64,000 nt of DNA from Stenotrophomonas africana (GTDB taxonomy: Bacteria; Pseudomonadota; Gammaproteobacteria; Xanthomonadales; Xanthomonadaceae): assembly GCF_013004645.1 (NCBI RefSeq), contig NZ_JABEME010000001.1, positions 558,001 through 622,000 on the forward strand, in the 5' to 3' direction. Numbering within the stretch: position 1 is the first letter of the stretch; the number at the start of each line of letters is the position of its first letter. The notes beneath the pieces were generated by a model that was given only the letters and a program-made list of their open reading frames with translations, did no database searches and was not told the origin of the DNA. The position numbers were made by a program, and so were the translations under genes. Of the stretch, positions 52,518-61,643 are shown one piece after another.

Positions 52518-53850
52518 GCACCCGTTCCCACAGCGCAGCCGGAACGCGGTGCTCGCCCTGCAGCTGCAGCAGCGGTGCCAGTTCCAGTTCGACGGCATCC
52601 AGCTGCGGCTGGATCTCATTGCAGAAGCGCTTCACCAGCACGTCTTCCTTCCACTCCGGACGCTGCGCCAGGGTCGCCATCGCTGCGCGCGATTCGCGGC
52701 CTTCGCCCACGCACTCGAACGGCTTGTGGTCCTGGAATTCCAGCAGCGCGTCGAAGCCACCGGCCTGCTCGGCATCGTCCAGCAGGTTGCGGCCGAAGAT
52801 GCGCACCAGGCGCGTCTTGGGCATGAACGGGGCCAGCGCAAGGAACACGAAATGGCACTTCGGGCAGACGCCGCACCAGCGGTTCACCGGGCGCTCGCCG
52901 AGGATGTGGAAGTTGCGGTTGCAGCTGGAGAAGTGCGCGTCGTAGAAATCGGTCTTGGCGAACTGGCGGGCCACCGCCAGCTCGGACATCGGGCGCAGCA
53001 GCGAGTAGTACTGCAGATCCGCAGCGACGTGCTTCTGCACATGGCTGCCGAACGCCTGCTCGAACGCCCAGCCCTTGGACCACTGGTGGTTCACCTCGCC
53101 GGTGCCCGGAATCTGGCTGCCGTAGCTGGCCGAACGCTCATTGGAGAATACCACCTGGTCCACGCCCTGCAGCAGCGCGGCCAGCACCATGATCGCCGAG
53201 TTCACCGCGGTGACCGGGATATGGCCGTTCCAGGCGCCCTGGCGGTTGAGCTCGAACAGTTCCGGCGCCAGCGCGCGGCCCAGGTTCAGCGTCGGCAGGC
53301 CGGTACGCTCGGCACAGGCGCGGATCAGCTGCGAACCACCGATCCAGGTCACCGTCTCGTCCACGCCTGCACGGCGCAGCGCTTCGATGCTGACCAGCGA
53401 ATCCTTGCCACCGCCGATCGCCACCAGCGCGTGCGGCTGCAGGCCAAGCACCGGGGCCTGCACCGCTTCGCCCTGCACCGGCAGGCGGAAGCGCCCGCGC
53501 AGGTTCAGGCCGTTGCGGTAGGCAAATTCGCCCAGGCCGTTGAGGTAGACCGTCTCAACCAGCGCTGCGGTATCGGCATCGATGGCGTAGCTGTCGATGC
53601 TGACCGTCTCCGGCACGCCCGCCTTGTAGTAGCTGACACCGGCGATCAGGTGCAGCAGCTGCAGCGCGCGCTGCACGGCGGCGGTACGCGCCTCGTCCAG
53701 CACGAACGGGGCGCCCGGCACGGTGATGGTCTCCACCATCTCCGGGCCGTCATCAAAGGCATAGACCAGCTTGGCCACGCCGGTCTCCGCGGCGAACTCG
53801 CAGCGGACGAAGCGGAAGCGGGAAACCTGGTGTTTGTCGAAAGCAGTCAT
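52498..53850 (-). CDS. murL: UDP-MurNAc-L-Ala-L-Glu epimerase MurL
   Basis: Epimerase that converts the terminal L-glutamate of UDP-MurNAc-L-Ala-L-Glu into D-glutamate using ATP, replacing the MurI-MurD route. It has 450 residues, as expected. Visible are a PP-loop-like motif, [16 protein letters not shown] near residue 146, and a cysteine cluster, [11 protein letters not shown] near 324. It overlaps murD2 downstream and lies 70 bases after the lysine-pathway fusion gene. The family was described first in Xanthomonas oryzae together with MurD2; here the assignment rests on the conserved pair and the motifs. Confidence 0.88.
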   Translation of the reverse strand: MTAFDKHQVSRFRFVRCEFAAETGVAKLVYAFDDGPEMVETITVPGAPFVLDEARTAAVQRALQLLHLIAGVSYYKAGVPETVSIDSYAIDADTAALVETVYLNGLGEFAYRNGLNLRGRFRLPVQGEAVQAPVLGLQPHALVAIGGGKDSLVSIEALRRAGVDETVTWIGGSQLIRACAERTGLPTLNLGRALAPELFELNRQGAWNGHIPVTAVNSAIMVLAALLQGVDQVVFSNERSASYGSQIPGTGEVNHQWSKGWAFEQAFGSHVQKHVAADLQYYSLLRPMSELAVARQFAKTDFYDAHFSSCNRNFHILGERPVNRWCGVCPKCHFVFLALAPFMPKTRLVRIFGRNLLDDAEQAGGFDALLEFQDHKPFECVGEGRESRAAMATLAQRPEWKEDVLVKRFCNEIQPQLDAVELELAPLLQLQGEHRVPAALWERVREDFAA

Positions 53851-53920
53851 GGTGTATCCGGTCAGGCACGGGCCCGCGCGAGGGCGCGGGGCGTGTCGGT
53901 GGGCGGGTGCAGGGCGGCGA

Positions 53921-56515
53921 TCATTCGATCACGTCTTCGCGCGGCAGCATCCGCTGGTTGTAGGTGTTGGCCATCACATAGCCGTAGGCACCGGCATCGG
54001 CGATCAGCATCACGTCGTCCGGCGCGGTCGACACCGGCAGCTTGCGGCGCTTGCCGAACACATCGCTGGATTCGCAGATCGGGCCGACCACATCGAACGC
54101 CGCCTCGGCATAGCCGCCCTGGCGGCTGAGGTTCTCGATATCGTGCCAGGCGTCGTACAGGGCCGGGCGCATCAGCGCATTCATGCCGGCATCCAGGCCG
54201 ACGCGGCGCACGCCGTCCTTTTCCACCACCTGGGTGACATGGGTCAGCAGCACGCCCGACTCGGCCACCAGGTAGCGACCCGGCTCGATCGCCAGACGGA
54301 ACGCCGGATGCAGCGCCTTGACCTCGGCCAGGCCCTCGGCCCAGGCGTCCAGGTCGAACGGCTCGTCCTCGGCGGAATACGGAATCGGCAGGCCACCGCC
54401 AATGTCGATCGTCTCTACGCTGCCGATGCGGCGGGCGAAACCGGCCAGCTCATCGCACATCAGGCGCCAGTGCTGCGCGGTCTCAACGCCGCTGCCGAGG
54501 TGCGCATGCAGGCCGACCACGCGGCTGCCCAGATCGGTGGCCGCGCGCACGAACTCGTCGACGCGGGCGATCGGCAGGCCGAACTTGGAGTCCTTGCCGC
54601 CGGTACGGACCTTGGCATGGTGGCCTTCGCCCCGGCCCAGGTCGACCCGCAGCCACAGCTCGCGGTTGCGGAACAGGTCCGGCCAGCGCTGCAGTGCTTC
54701 GACGTTGTCGACCGTCACGGTCACGCCCAGCGCGAATGCCGCCTCATACTCGCTGCGCGGGCAGAAGCTGGGGGTGAACAGCACGCGCTTGGGCGACAGT
54801 TCCGGCAGGTGCTGGAACACGTGCTTCAGCTCGCCGTGCGACACGCACTCCAGGCCAAAGCCCTCGGCTTCCAACAGCTGCAGGATGGCCGGGTGGCTGT
54901 TGGCCTTGATCGCGTAGTAGCGCTGGTCGATCGGCTTGATCGCGGCCAGGGCACGGGCGCGGGCACGCACCGTCGGCAGGTGGTAGACGTAGCGCGGCGT
55001 ACCCGCATCGGCCAGCTGCAGCAGGTGCGCACGCTGGCCCCGCCACCACGGCGTGCCACGCGGGCGCACGGTGCCGGCAATCTCGCGCCAGCGCGGGCCG
55101 AACACTTCGGTCTCTTCCACCGGCATCGCACCGCTGTCGATCAGCTCAGCATGCAGGATCGGCAGCAGGCCATCGGCATCGGCCTCGTCGATGACGAAGG
55201 TCAGGTTCAGGTCGTTGGACGACTGCGAGATCATGTGCACGCGCTCGCGGCCGAAGGTGGCCCACACGTCCGACAGCTTGTGCAGCAGCGAGCGCATGCC
55301 ACGGCCAACCAGGGTGATCGCCGCACACGGCACGATCACCTTCACCTTGCAGATCTGCGACAGGTCGGCCGACAGCGCGGCCAGCACATCGGTGTTGACC
55401 AGGTTCTCGGACGGGTCCAGCGACACGGTGACGTTGGTTTCGGCCGAACCGATCAGGTCCACCGACAGGCCGTGCTTCTTGAACAGGTTGAACACATCGG
55501 CCAGGAAGCCGACCTGCTGCCACATGCCGATGCCTTCCATCGACACCAGCACGATGCCGTTGCGGCGGCTGATCGCCTTCACGCCCGGCACCGGCGCGGC
55601 GCTGCCATCGATGCTGGTACCCGGCAGTTCCGGGCGCTCGGTATCGAGGATGGCCATCGGCACGCCGGCATCGCGGCACGGCTTGATCGAGCGCGGGTGC
55701 AGCACCTTGGCACCGGTGGTGGCGATTTCCTGCGCCTCGTAATAATCCAGGCGGGTCAGCAGGCGCGCATCCGGCACGTCCTTCGGGTTGGCGCTGAACA
55801 TACCCGGCACATCGGTCCAGATCTCCACGCGGCTGGCGCCGAGCAGCGCACCAAAGTACGCCGCCGAGGTATCCGAGCCACCGCGGCCGAGGATGGCGGT
55901 GCCGCCATCGGCATGCCGCGAAATGAAGCCCTGGGTGATCAGCAGGCGGGTCGGCTGCGCGCGGAAGCGCTGCATCCACTCGGCATCGGCACGCCACTGG
56001 CAGTTCACCGACAGGCGCTGCGACCAGTCGCTCTGGTTCGGCTGCGGCGGCATCGCATCCAGCCACTGGCGGGCATCCATCCAGCCCATGTCCAGGCCCG
56101 AGGCGTGCAGGTAGGCTGCGCCCAGGGTGGAGGACAGCAGCTCGCCCTGACCCAGCACTTCAGCCTGCCAGTCCAGCGGACGGGTCGCGGCGCGCGCATC
56201 GTCCAGCAGGCCCTGCAGCGCCGCCAGGCGTTCGGCCAGCACCTCGCGGCCCAGGCCCAGTTCAACCAGGAAGCCCTCGTGGCGTTCGACCAGCGCCGCC
56301 ACGCGATCACGGCTGTCCGGTGCGCCGTCGGCAATCGCGGTCAGTTCGTTGGTGACCCCGGACAGCGCCGACACCACCACCAGCACGCGCGAGCCAGTCT
56401 CTTCCGCACGTTTTTTCGCCAGCTTCCCGATCGTGTCCCAGCGATGACGACGCGACACCGAGGTGCCGCCGAACTTCAGTACGATCCAACGATCGACAAG
56501 GGGGGAAGCTGACAT
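53921..56515 (-). CDS. Bifunctional aspartate kinase / diaminopimelate decarboxylase
   Basis: A fusion of the first and last enzymes of lysine biosynthesis, 864 residues. The N-terminal half (1 to about 470) is aspartate kinase with KFGGTS at 14-19, GGSDTSAAYFGALL and a C-terminal ACT region (VSMEGIGMWQQVGFL). From about 500 the protein is a PLP-dependent diaminopimelate decarboxylase with the PLP lysine in YYAIKANSHP near residue 535 and the phosphate-binding DIGGGLPIP near 706. The end-product enzyme fused to the feedback-regulated first enzyme is typical of Xanthomonadaceae. It is divergent from a PhzF gene across 75 bases. Confidence 0.95.
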   Translation of the reverse strand: MSASPLVDRWIVLKFGGTSVSRRHRWDTIGKLAKKRAEETGSRVLVVVSALSGVTNELTAIADGAPDSRDRVAALVERHEGFLVELGLGREVLAERLAALQGLLDDARAATRPLDWQAEVLGQGELLSSTLGAAYLHASGLDMGWMDARQWLDAMPPQPNQSDWSQRLSVNCQWRADAEWMQRFRAQPTRLLITQGFISRHADGGTAILGRGGSDTSAAYFGALLGASRVEIWTDVPGMFSANPKDVPDARLLTRLDYYEAQEIATTGAKVLHPRSIKPCRDAGVPMAILDTERPELPGTSIDGSAAPVPGVKAISRRNGIVLVSMEGIGMWQQVGFLADVFNLFKKHGLSVDLIGSAETNVTVSLDPSENLVNTDVLAALSADLSQICKVKVIVPCAAITLVGRGMRSLLHKLSDVWATFGRERVHMISQSSNDLNLTFVIDEADADGLLPILHAELIDSGAMPVEETEVFGPRWREIAGTVRPRGTPWWRGQRAHLLQLADAGTPRYVYHLPTVRARARALAAIKPIDQRYYAIKANSHPAILQLLEAEGFGLECVSHGELKHVFQHLPELSPKRVLFTPSFCPRSEYEAAFALGVTVTVDNVEALQRWPDLFRNRELWLRVDLGRGEGHHAKVRTGGKDSKFGLPIARVDEFVRAATDLGSRVVGLHAHLGSGVETAQHWRLMCDELAGFARRIGSVETIDIGGGLPIPYSAEDEPFDLDAWAEGLAEVKALHPAFRLAIEPGRYLVAESGVLLTHVTQVVEKDGVRRVGLDAGMNALMRPALYDAWHDIENLSRQGGYAEAAFDVVGPICESSDVFGKRRKLPVSTAPDDVMLIADAGAYGYVMANTYNQRMLPREDVIE

Positions 56516-56590
56516 GGATTGGCTATGTAGAATGTGGGGAAGCCGCCCTCGGGGGCGGAACCTTTGATTCTAAGCGCAATATCACCGTAG

Positions 56591-57466
56591 ATGGCCGTCC
56601 TCCGTTACCTGCAGCTCGATGTCTTCGCCCCCCGCCCCGGCACCGGCAACCCACTGGGCGTCATCCTGGACGCCGACGGGCTCTCAAGTAGCCAGATGCA
56701 GGCCCTTGCCGCTTGGCTGAACCTGTCCGAGACGGTGTTCTTCCTGCGCCCCAGCACGCCGGGCGCCGACTACCACATCCGTATTTTCACCCCGACCCGC
56801 GAACTGGCGTTTGCCGGCCACCCCAGCGTCGGCGCCGCCTGGGCGGCGGTGACCTGCGGCCTGGCGCAACCGCGCGACGGCGCCCTGCTGCAGCAATGCG
56901 CGGCGGGGCTGCTGCCGGTACGGGTGAGCGGTCCGGCCGAGGCACTGCAGATCCAGCTGGCCAGCCCGCCGGCGCGGCAACTGGACACCAGCGCGGACGC
57001 CGCGCCGAAGGAGCTGCTGGCGCTGGCTGCCAGCGGGCACGTACCCGAACTGTGGGACAACGGTGCACGCTGGTGGCTGTTGCCGCTACGCGATGCCGCC
57101 GCCGTACGTGGGCTGGCACCGGACATGGCCGCGCTGGCCGACTGGAGCCTGGCCACCGATGCCACCGGCGTGGCGGTGTTCGCCGCCGAAGCCGGCACCG
57201 GCCACTCCCGCGTGGTACGTGCGTTCTGCCCCGCCGATGCGGCCAGCGTGCCGGAAGATCCTGTCACTGGCAGCGCCAATGCCCTGATCGGCGCCTGGCT
57301 GCGCCAGCGCGACGCCCTACCCGGTCGCGAGGGCCGCTATGTGGCCAGCCAGGGCCGCGAAGTCGGCCGTGATGGCCGCGTACAGGTCGAGGTTGATGCG
57401 CAGGGCACGGTATGGATCGGCGGACAGGTGCAGCCGGTCATCGACGGCCACATCCGTTGGCTGTAG
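56591..57466 (+). CDS. PhzF-family isomerase, first copy
   Basis: PhzF-like protein of 291 residues with the two-fold diaminopimelate-epimerase-type fold. The catalytic glutamate is E47 in LNLSETVFF, and the FAGHPSVGAAW and EDPVTGSANAL motifs of the family are present. The true substrate is unknown; most PhzF homologues outside phenazine clusters are uncharacterised and no other phenazine gene is nearby. A second copy follows 113 bases downstream. The TAG stop codon is part of a GTAG palindrome. Confidence 0.92.
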   Translation: MAVLRYLQLDVFAPRPGTGNPLGVILDADGLSSSQMQALAAWLNLSETVFFLRPSTPGADYHIRIFTPTRELAFAGHPSVGAAWAAVTCGLAQPRDGALLQQCAAGLLPVRVSGPAEALQIQLASPPARQLDTSADAAPKELLALAASGHVPELWDNGARWWLLPLRDAAAVRGLAPDMAALADWSLATDATGVAVFAAEAGTGHSRVVRAFCPADAASVPEDPVTGSANALIGAWLRQRDALPGREGRYVASQGREVGRDGRVQVEVDAQGTVWIGGQVQPVIDGHIRWL

Positions 57467-57532
57467 AGCCGAGCCCACGCTCGGCTGCTTCTTCTCACCC
57501 CCCAACACAGCCGAGCATGGGCTCGGTGCTAC
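57463..57532. repeat. Outward-facing pair of SMAG/REP-like palindromes
   Basis: GTAG palindrome at 57463-57486 whose TAG is the stop codon of the first PhzF gene, and its inverted partner at 57509-57532 ending in CTAC. The pair fills most of the gap between the two PhzF genes. Confidence 0.8.
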
Positions 57533-57579
57533 AACGGCGCGTTAAGCTGCGCGCCATCTGATCCTGGAGTTTCTTCCCG

Positions 57580-58458
57580 ATGACCACCCGCCGTTTCCTG
57601 CAGCTGGATGTGTTCTCCCCGCGCGCCGGCGCTGGCAATCCGCTGGCCGTGGTACTCGATGCCGAGGGCCTGGACGATGCCAGCATGCAGGCCATCGCAC
57701 GCTGGACACGCCTGCCCGAGACCACCTTCGTGTTCCCGCCGCAGGTCGCCGGTGCCAGTTACCGGCTGCGCATGTTCAGCCCGCAGAAGGAGGTTCCGTT
57801 CGCCGGCCACCCCAGCGTCGGCACCGCGCATGCAGTGCTGCAGGCGGGCCTGGCCACGCCGATCGATGGCGTGCTGGTGCAGGACGGCATTGCCGGCGCC
57901 CTGCCGCTGCGCGTCAGCGGTGAGGGTGCGCGGCAGCGCATCGCCATCCGTACCCCGCGCGCGCAGCTGGCCGAAACTGCCGACGCGACCGATCCACGCC
58001 TGCAGTCCGCACTGAAGGGCTGGCCGCCAGGCACGCTGCCACCGGCGCGCATGCAGGGCGGGCGCAGCTGGTGGGTGGTGCAGGTGGCCGACGAGGCGGC
58101 ATTGCGCGCGCTGCAGCCGGACTGGGATGCGGTAGCCGCACTGGCTGAATCCACCGACAGCATGGGCGTGTTCGCCTATGCCTTCAGCGATGGCAGCGAG
58201 GGTTTCGACCTGGCCGTACGTGCCTTCGTCGGCAATGGACGCCGCTTCGAGGACGCCGCCTCGGGTGCCGCCAATGCGGTGCTGGCCGCGTGGCTGGACC
58301 TGCGCGGCGCGCTGCCGCGTGGCCGTGCACCGTTTGAAGTCAGCCAGGGCCGCGAAGTCGGCCACGACGCGCGCCTGACGCTGCTGGTCGACGAGGACGG
58401 TGAGGTCTGGTCGGGTGGCCAGGTGCAGACGGTGATTGCCGGCACCATCGATTGGTAA
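57580..58458 (+). CDS. PhzF-family isomerase, second copy
   Basis: A 292-residue PhzF-like protein, clearly a diverged duplicate of the upstream gene (shared LQLDVF opening, catalytic E47 in RLPETTFVF, FAGHPSVGTAH, EDAASGAANAV and the closing VWSGGQVQTVIAGTIDW). The substrate is unknown. Both copies keep the catalytic glutamate, so both are likely active. It is followed by another pair of GTAG palindromes. Confidence 0.92.
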   Translation: MTTRRFLQLDVFSPRAGAGNPLAVVLDAEGLDDASMQAIARWTRLPETTFVFPPQVAGASYRLRMFSPQKEVPFAGHPSVGTAHAVLQAGLATPIDGVLVQDGIAGALPLRVSGEGARQRIAIRTPRAQLAETADATDPRLQSALKGWPPGTLPPARMQGGRSWWVVQVADEAALRALQPDWDAVAALAESTDSMGVFAYAFSDGSEGFDLAVRAFVGNGRRFEDAASGAANAVLAAWLDLRGALPRGRAPFEVSQGREVGHDARLTLLVDEDGEVWSGGQVQTVIAGTIDW

Positions 58459-58467
58459 AGGAATGCT

Positions 58468-58545
58468 GTAGAGCCGGCCTCAGTCTCGGCTGCTCTCCGC
58501 CCAGACCATGGCAGCCGGGGGAGCCGAGCCTGGGCTCGGCTCTAC
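58468..58545. repeat. Outward-facing pair of SMAG/REP-like palindromes
   Basis: GTAG palindrome at 58468-58491 and inverted partner at 58522-58545 ending in CTAC, between the second PhzF gene and the convergent OsmC gene. Confidence 0.8.
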
Positions 58546-58557
58546 AGATGCGCCGAC

Positions 58558-58989
58558 TCAGCCCAGCTCGGCTTCCAGGCTGATCGGCACCGCGCTCAGC
58601 GCCTTGGACACCGGGCAGTTCTGCTTGGCGTCATCGGCAATCGCGCGGAACTGCGTCGCGTCGATGCCCGGCACCACCGCCTTCACCTTCAGCCGGATCT
58701 GCGACAGCTGCGGGCCGCCTTCCAGAGACAGATCGACCTTGGCTTCGGTATCCAGCGAGGTCGGGGTAAAGCCGGCTTCGCCGAGCTTGGCCGACAGCGC
58801 CATGGTGAAACAGCCGGCGTGCGCGGCAGCGATCAGCTCTTCCGGATTGGTACCTTTTTCGTCGCCGAAACGGCTGTTGAAGCCGTAGCGGGTCTTGTCC
58901 AGCAGGCCACTCTGCGGCGTGCTCAACTGGCCCTTGCCCGACTTCAGATCGCCTTCCCAGTGCGCGGCGGCGTGTCGCGAGATTCCCAT
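58558..58989 (-). CDS. OsmC-type peroxiredoxin
   Basis: Hydroperoxide-detoxifying protein of 143 residues. The two redox cysteines of the family are present: C60 in AAHAGCFTMAL and C125 in QNCPVSKAL. The N-terminal beta-rich part (ISRHAAAHWEGDLKSGKGQL) is typical of OsmC rather than Ohr. It has no operon partner. Confident family call; the organic hydroperoxide substrate is inferred from the family. Confidence 0.93.
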   Translation of the reverse strand: MGISRHAAAHWEGDLKSGKGQLSTPQSGLLDKTRYGFNSRFGDEKGTNPEELIAAAHAGCFTMALSAKLGEAGFTPTSLDTEAKVDLSLEGGPQLSQIRLKVKAVVPGIDATQFRAIADDAKQNCPVSKALSAVPISLEAELG

Positions 58990-59361
58990 GTGCTGCTCCT
59001 GCGTGACGGTGATGAACGGTCACCCTCGCACGGGAGGCGTTAGCCCTGCGTCGCTCCGCCGCACGCTGGAGGTCGTCTTCCGAACCCGGCGCGTGGACAC
59101 TTCCTCGCCAACCGGAAACGCATTTTTCTCTTGTTTTCAGTGGTTTCGCGCACTCCGCCAATGGGCGGGCGCCACCCATCGCGCGCGCTGCCACCGCCCC
59201 TTCCCCCACTGCGGGCCATGTACTGAATCGGCCTGGATATGAAAAAACATGCACTTTCCGCGCTTCGGGCTATTGGCGGCGCCCGAGAGTTGCCCTACAT
59301 TGCGCTTGCCGACGGGGTTCGGCGCCGACCAAACAACCAACCGTTCACGGAACAGGAAACC
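58990..59361. other. Intergenic region between divergent osmC-like and HU-like genes
   Basis: 372 bases with no supported gene. It should contain both promoters. The only signal I can point to is the candidate promoter at 59273-59301. Reading frames in this stretch lack ribosome-binding sites and look like chance. Confidence 0.6.
59273..59301 (+). promoter_or_regulatory. Candidate sigma70-type promoter of the HU-like gene
   Basis: TTGGCG (-35-like) and TACATT (-10-like) are separated by exactly 17 bases, about 60 bases before the HU-like ATG. Four of six bases match the consensus in each box. Confidence 0.4.
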
Positions 59362-59760
59362 ATGGCAAAGACCGCTAAGAAGGCTGCCCCGAAGAAGGCA
59401 GTGAAGAAAGTCGCGACGAAGGCAGCCGCCAAGCCGGCCGCTCCGAAGCCGATCAAGGAAGTGCTGACCAAGTCCGGCCTGGTTGCACACATCGCTGAAG
59501 CCTCCGGCGTCATCGCCAAGGACGTCCGCGCTGTGCTGGCCTCGCTGGAAAGCGCCGTCGCCTCCTCGGTGCACAAGAAGGGCGCTGGCTCGTTCACCCT
59601 GCCGGGCCTGCTGAAGATCACCACCGTCAATGTGCCGGCCAAGCCGAAGCGCAAGGGCATCAACCCGTTCACCAAGGAAGAGCAGTGGTTCGCTGCCAAG
59701 CCGGCCACCACCAAGCTGAAGGTGCGTCCGCTGAAGAAGCTGAAGGACGCCGCGCTGTAA
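59362..59760 (+). CDS. HU/IHF-family DNA-binding protein with a lysine/alanine-rich N-terminal tail
   Basis: Nucleoid-associated protein of 132 residues. Residues 1-34 are a histone H1-like tail rich in lysine, alanine and proline (KTAKKAAPKKAVKKVATKAA). Residues 35-132 resemble the HU fold (TKSGLVAHIAEASGVIAKDV, then GSFTLPGLLKITTVNVPAKP). The ATG at 59362 follows AGGAA at the right distance; the frame extends upstream without support. A strong terminator follows the stop codon. The tailed HU form is known from Xanthomonadaceae; its specific role is not clear. Confidence 0.88.
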   Translation: MAKTAKKAAPKKAVKKVATKAAAKPAAPKPIKEVLTKSGLVAHIAEASGVIAKDVRAVLASLESAVASSVHKKGAGSFTLPGLLKITTVNVPAKPKRKGINPFTKEEQWFAAKPATTKLKVRPLKKLKDAAL

Positions 59761-59784
59761 GCGCGCGCCCCAACGCGGATTCCG

Positions 59785-59815
59785 ACGGGACGGCTCTGGC
59801 CGTCCCGTTTTTTTT
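59785..59815 (+). terminator. Rho-independent terminator of the HU-like gene
   Basis: A perfect 10-bp stem (59785-59794 with 59799-59808, ACGGGACGGC) with a four-base loop and a run of eight T residues, 24 bases after the stop. Confidence 0.93.
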
Positions 59816-60014
59816 GTCCCAACCACGGCCCGCAACACAGCGTTGCCGCATCACCGGGAATGCCCGTACAGGCCCGTCGCCATTGGCTGGGCGTGGTACG
59901 TGCCGGCCCCGGAACGTACCGGGTGGAACACTGCGTGCAGCGCCGGCCGTCGCCGCCGGCCGTGGCGTTGCCTATGGTGGGCACATCCTCCACAGCTACG
60001 GCGAGCCCCCTCTC

Positions 60015-60323
60015 ATGTCCAGCCCCTCCACCCGCTACCGGATCTCGGTGACCCCCATCGAAAAGGACGGTTTGCAGTGCACCGGGCGCTGCACCATCGA
60101 ACTGGAACATCGCGCCAGCCGCGACCTGATGCGCCTGCTGGAAGCTGCCCCGCGCACCGCTGGCATCAGCGGCGACGAGCGCGCGACACTGGTGATCGCC
60201 ACCCAGCTGCTGCGCGACATCGTGCAACGCCACGCCGAAACCGAAGGCCACGCCCTGGCTGCCATCGCCGCGCAGGTGCTGCCGGCGCTGGATGCACTGG
60301 AACAGCTGCCCTCCTCCCGCTGA
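60015..60323 (+). CDS. Small hypothetical protein, DUF3861-like
   Basis: Protein of 102 residues with an N-terminal beta-rich part (YRISVTPIEKDGLQCTGRCT) and a helical C-terminal part. The pattern reminds me of the DUF3861 family, which has no assigned function; I hold this only moderately. No signal peptide or membrane segment. It lies 55 bases before the lipoprotein gene on the same strand and may be cotranscribed with it. Confidence 0.7.
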   Translation: MSSPSTRYRISVTPIEKDGLQCTGRCTIELEHRASRDLMRLLEAAPRTAGISGDERATLVIATQLLRDIVQRHAETEGHALAAIAAQVLPALDALEQLPSSR

Positions 60324-60378
60324 TCACGGCGCAGCCGATACACTGCCTCCTTCCGTTCGCCTCGGGGAGGAGGCAGGC

Positions 60379-60927
60379 ATGCACAGGGTCCTGTTGTTGA
60401 TTGCGCCGCTGGTGCTGCTGGGCTGTTCCCGGCCGCCATCGCAACCCCATCCAGCAGATGCCGCACCGTCGGCCACGACCGAGGCGGCTTCCCGCACGAC
60501 GCCACAGACCGACGCAGAAGGCGATGCATCGGCCGTGCAGGCCGCCGATGTCGATCCCTTGTTTGCCGCCGTTGCGGCCGAGGCCGAGCTGCCGGCGGGA
60601 ATGCTCAATGCGTATGTCATGGCCCTGCTCAATCGCGATCGCAAGGCCATCGACGCCGCATGGACCTTCCCACCCAGCGATGCACGGCGCGCAGACGATG
60701 CCGCATTGCGCCAGCTCACGGATGTGCGCAGCCTGCGCCTGACCAGCGAACTACCGGTCGCGCGCGACGGTCATCAGCCGCCGCAGTTGCTGGAAGTTCC
60801 GGTGCAGATCCGCGCGGTGACCACTGAAGGCACCTTCCGCTTCGGCGGCTGGTACCGCGTGCAGCCCAGCAGTGACGGCCGTGCCTGGCAGATCCAGTCG
60901 GCGCAACTGCGGCCAACGCTGGACTGA
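60379..60927 (+). CDS. Predicted lipoprotein, unknown function
   Basis: Exported lipoprotein of 182 residues. Signal peptide with lipobox LVLLGC, so cysteine 16 would be lipidated. A proline-, alanine- and threonine-rich spacer (about 18-55) is followed by a globular part of no recognised family. A GGGGAGGAGGC ribosome-binding region precedes the ATG. Inner- versus outer-membrane sorting is not decided; residue +2 is serine, which favours the outer membrane in enteric bacteria. Confidence 0.78.
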   Translation: MHRVLLLIAPLVLLGCSRPPSQPHPADAAPSATTEAASRTTPQTDAEGDASAVQAADVDPLFAAVAAEAELPAGMLNAYVMALLNRDRKAIDAAWTFPPSDARRADDAALRQLTDVRSLRLTSELPVARDGHQPPQLLEVPVQIRAVTTEGTFRFGGWYRVQPSSDGRAWQIQSAQLRPTLD

Positions 60928-61008
60928 ACCGTTGCAGCGGCATGCACGCACGATTCAGCCGGCACGGCTACTCTTTGATTCGTCCATTCATACCCACCGG
61001 TCACCGCC

Positions 61009-61605
61009 ATGCGCCTGCGTTCCCTGATGACCCGCCTCGCCGCCTCCACCGTGCTGATCGCTGCTGCGATCGGCGCGCAGGCCGCCCCGTCCATCTCCGG
61101 CCGCGAACTGTCGGTGGGGGCCAGCGACGTGCAGCAGTACCTTGATGGCAGCTTCCCGCGCACCCAGGACGCGCTCGGCGGCCTGATCGCCCTGACCATG
61201 AGCCACCCGCAGCTGAGCCTTCCGGCCGGCGAGCGCTTGAACCTGGGCATGGACGTGGCACTGGCCACCGCCGGCGGCAGCCCGGCCAAACTGGGTACGG
61301 TGAAGCTCAGCAGTGGCCTGCGCTACGACGCACAGACCCAGGGCTTCCACCTGCAGCAGCCCAGCGTGGATGATTTCACCCCGGCCAACCAGGGGGGGCG
61401 CCTCGATTCGCGCACCCGCGGACTGCTCAATGCCTGGCTGAGCGACTACGCCCAGCGCGAACCGATCTACAAGCTGGACCCGGCCATGGCCGGCCTGCTC
61501 GGTGCGCTGCAGGTGCAGTCGGCGCAGGTGAAGAACGGCAAGCTGGTAGTCACGTTCAACCAGAACCTGGGCAACCTGGTGCCGGCCGGCGTACTGGGCA
61601 AATGA
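61009..61605 (+). CDS. Exported DUF1439-family protein
   Basis: Exported protein of 198 residues with a signal peptide (cleavage likely after AQA at about residue 25). The rest resembles the DUF1439/YceB family, whose E. coli member is a lipoprotein; here no lipobox cysteine is seen, so this copy is probably soluble in the periplasm. Visible family pattern: ISGRELSVGASDVQQYLDGS and EPIYKLDPAMAGLLGALQV. Function unknown. Confidence 0.75.
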   Translation: MRLRSLMTRLAASTVLIAAAIGAQAAPSISGRELSVGASDVQQYLDGSFPRTQDALGGLIALTMSHPQLSLPAGERLNLGMDVALATAGGSPAKLGTVKLSSGLRYDAQTQGFHLQQPSVDDFTPANQGGRLDSRTRGLLNAWLSDYAQREPIYKLDPAMAGLLGALQVQSAQVKNGKLVVTFNQNLGNLVPAGVLGK

Positions 61606-61606
61606 G

Positions 61607-61633
61607 GTAGTGCCGGCTGCTGGCTGGCACTAC
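61607..61633 (+). repeat. SMAG/REP-like palindrome with GTAG at both ends
   Basis: GTAGTGCCGGC/GCTGGCACTAC imperfect palindrome between convergent genes, one base after the DUF1439 stop codon. Confidence 0.75.
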
Positions 61634-61643
61634 CGGTAGCGCA

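Noticed and set aside
53771-56512. A 913-codon plus-strand reading frame opposite the aspartate kinase/decarboxylase fusion
   Set aside because: Antisense shadow of a well-conserved enzyme; composition dominated by H, R, Q and G.
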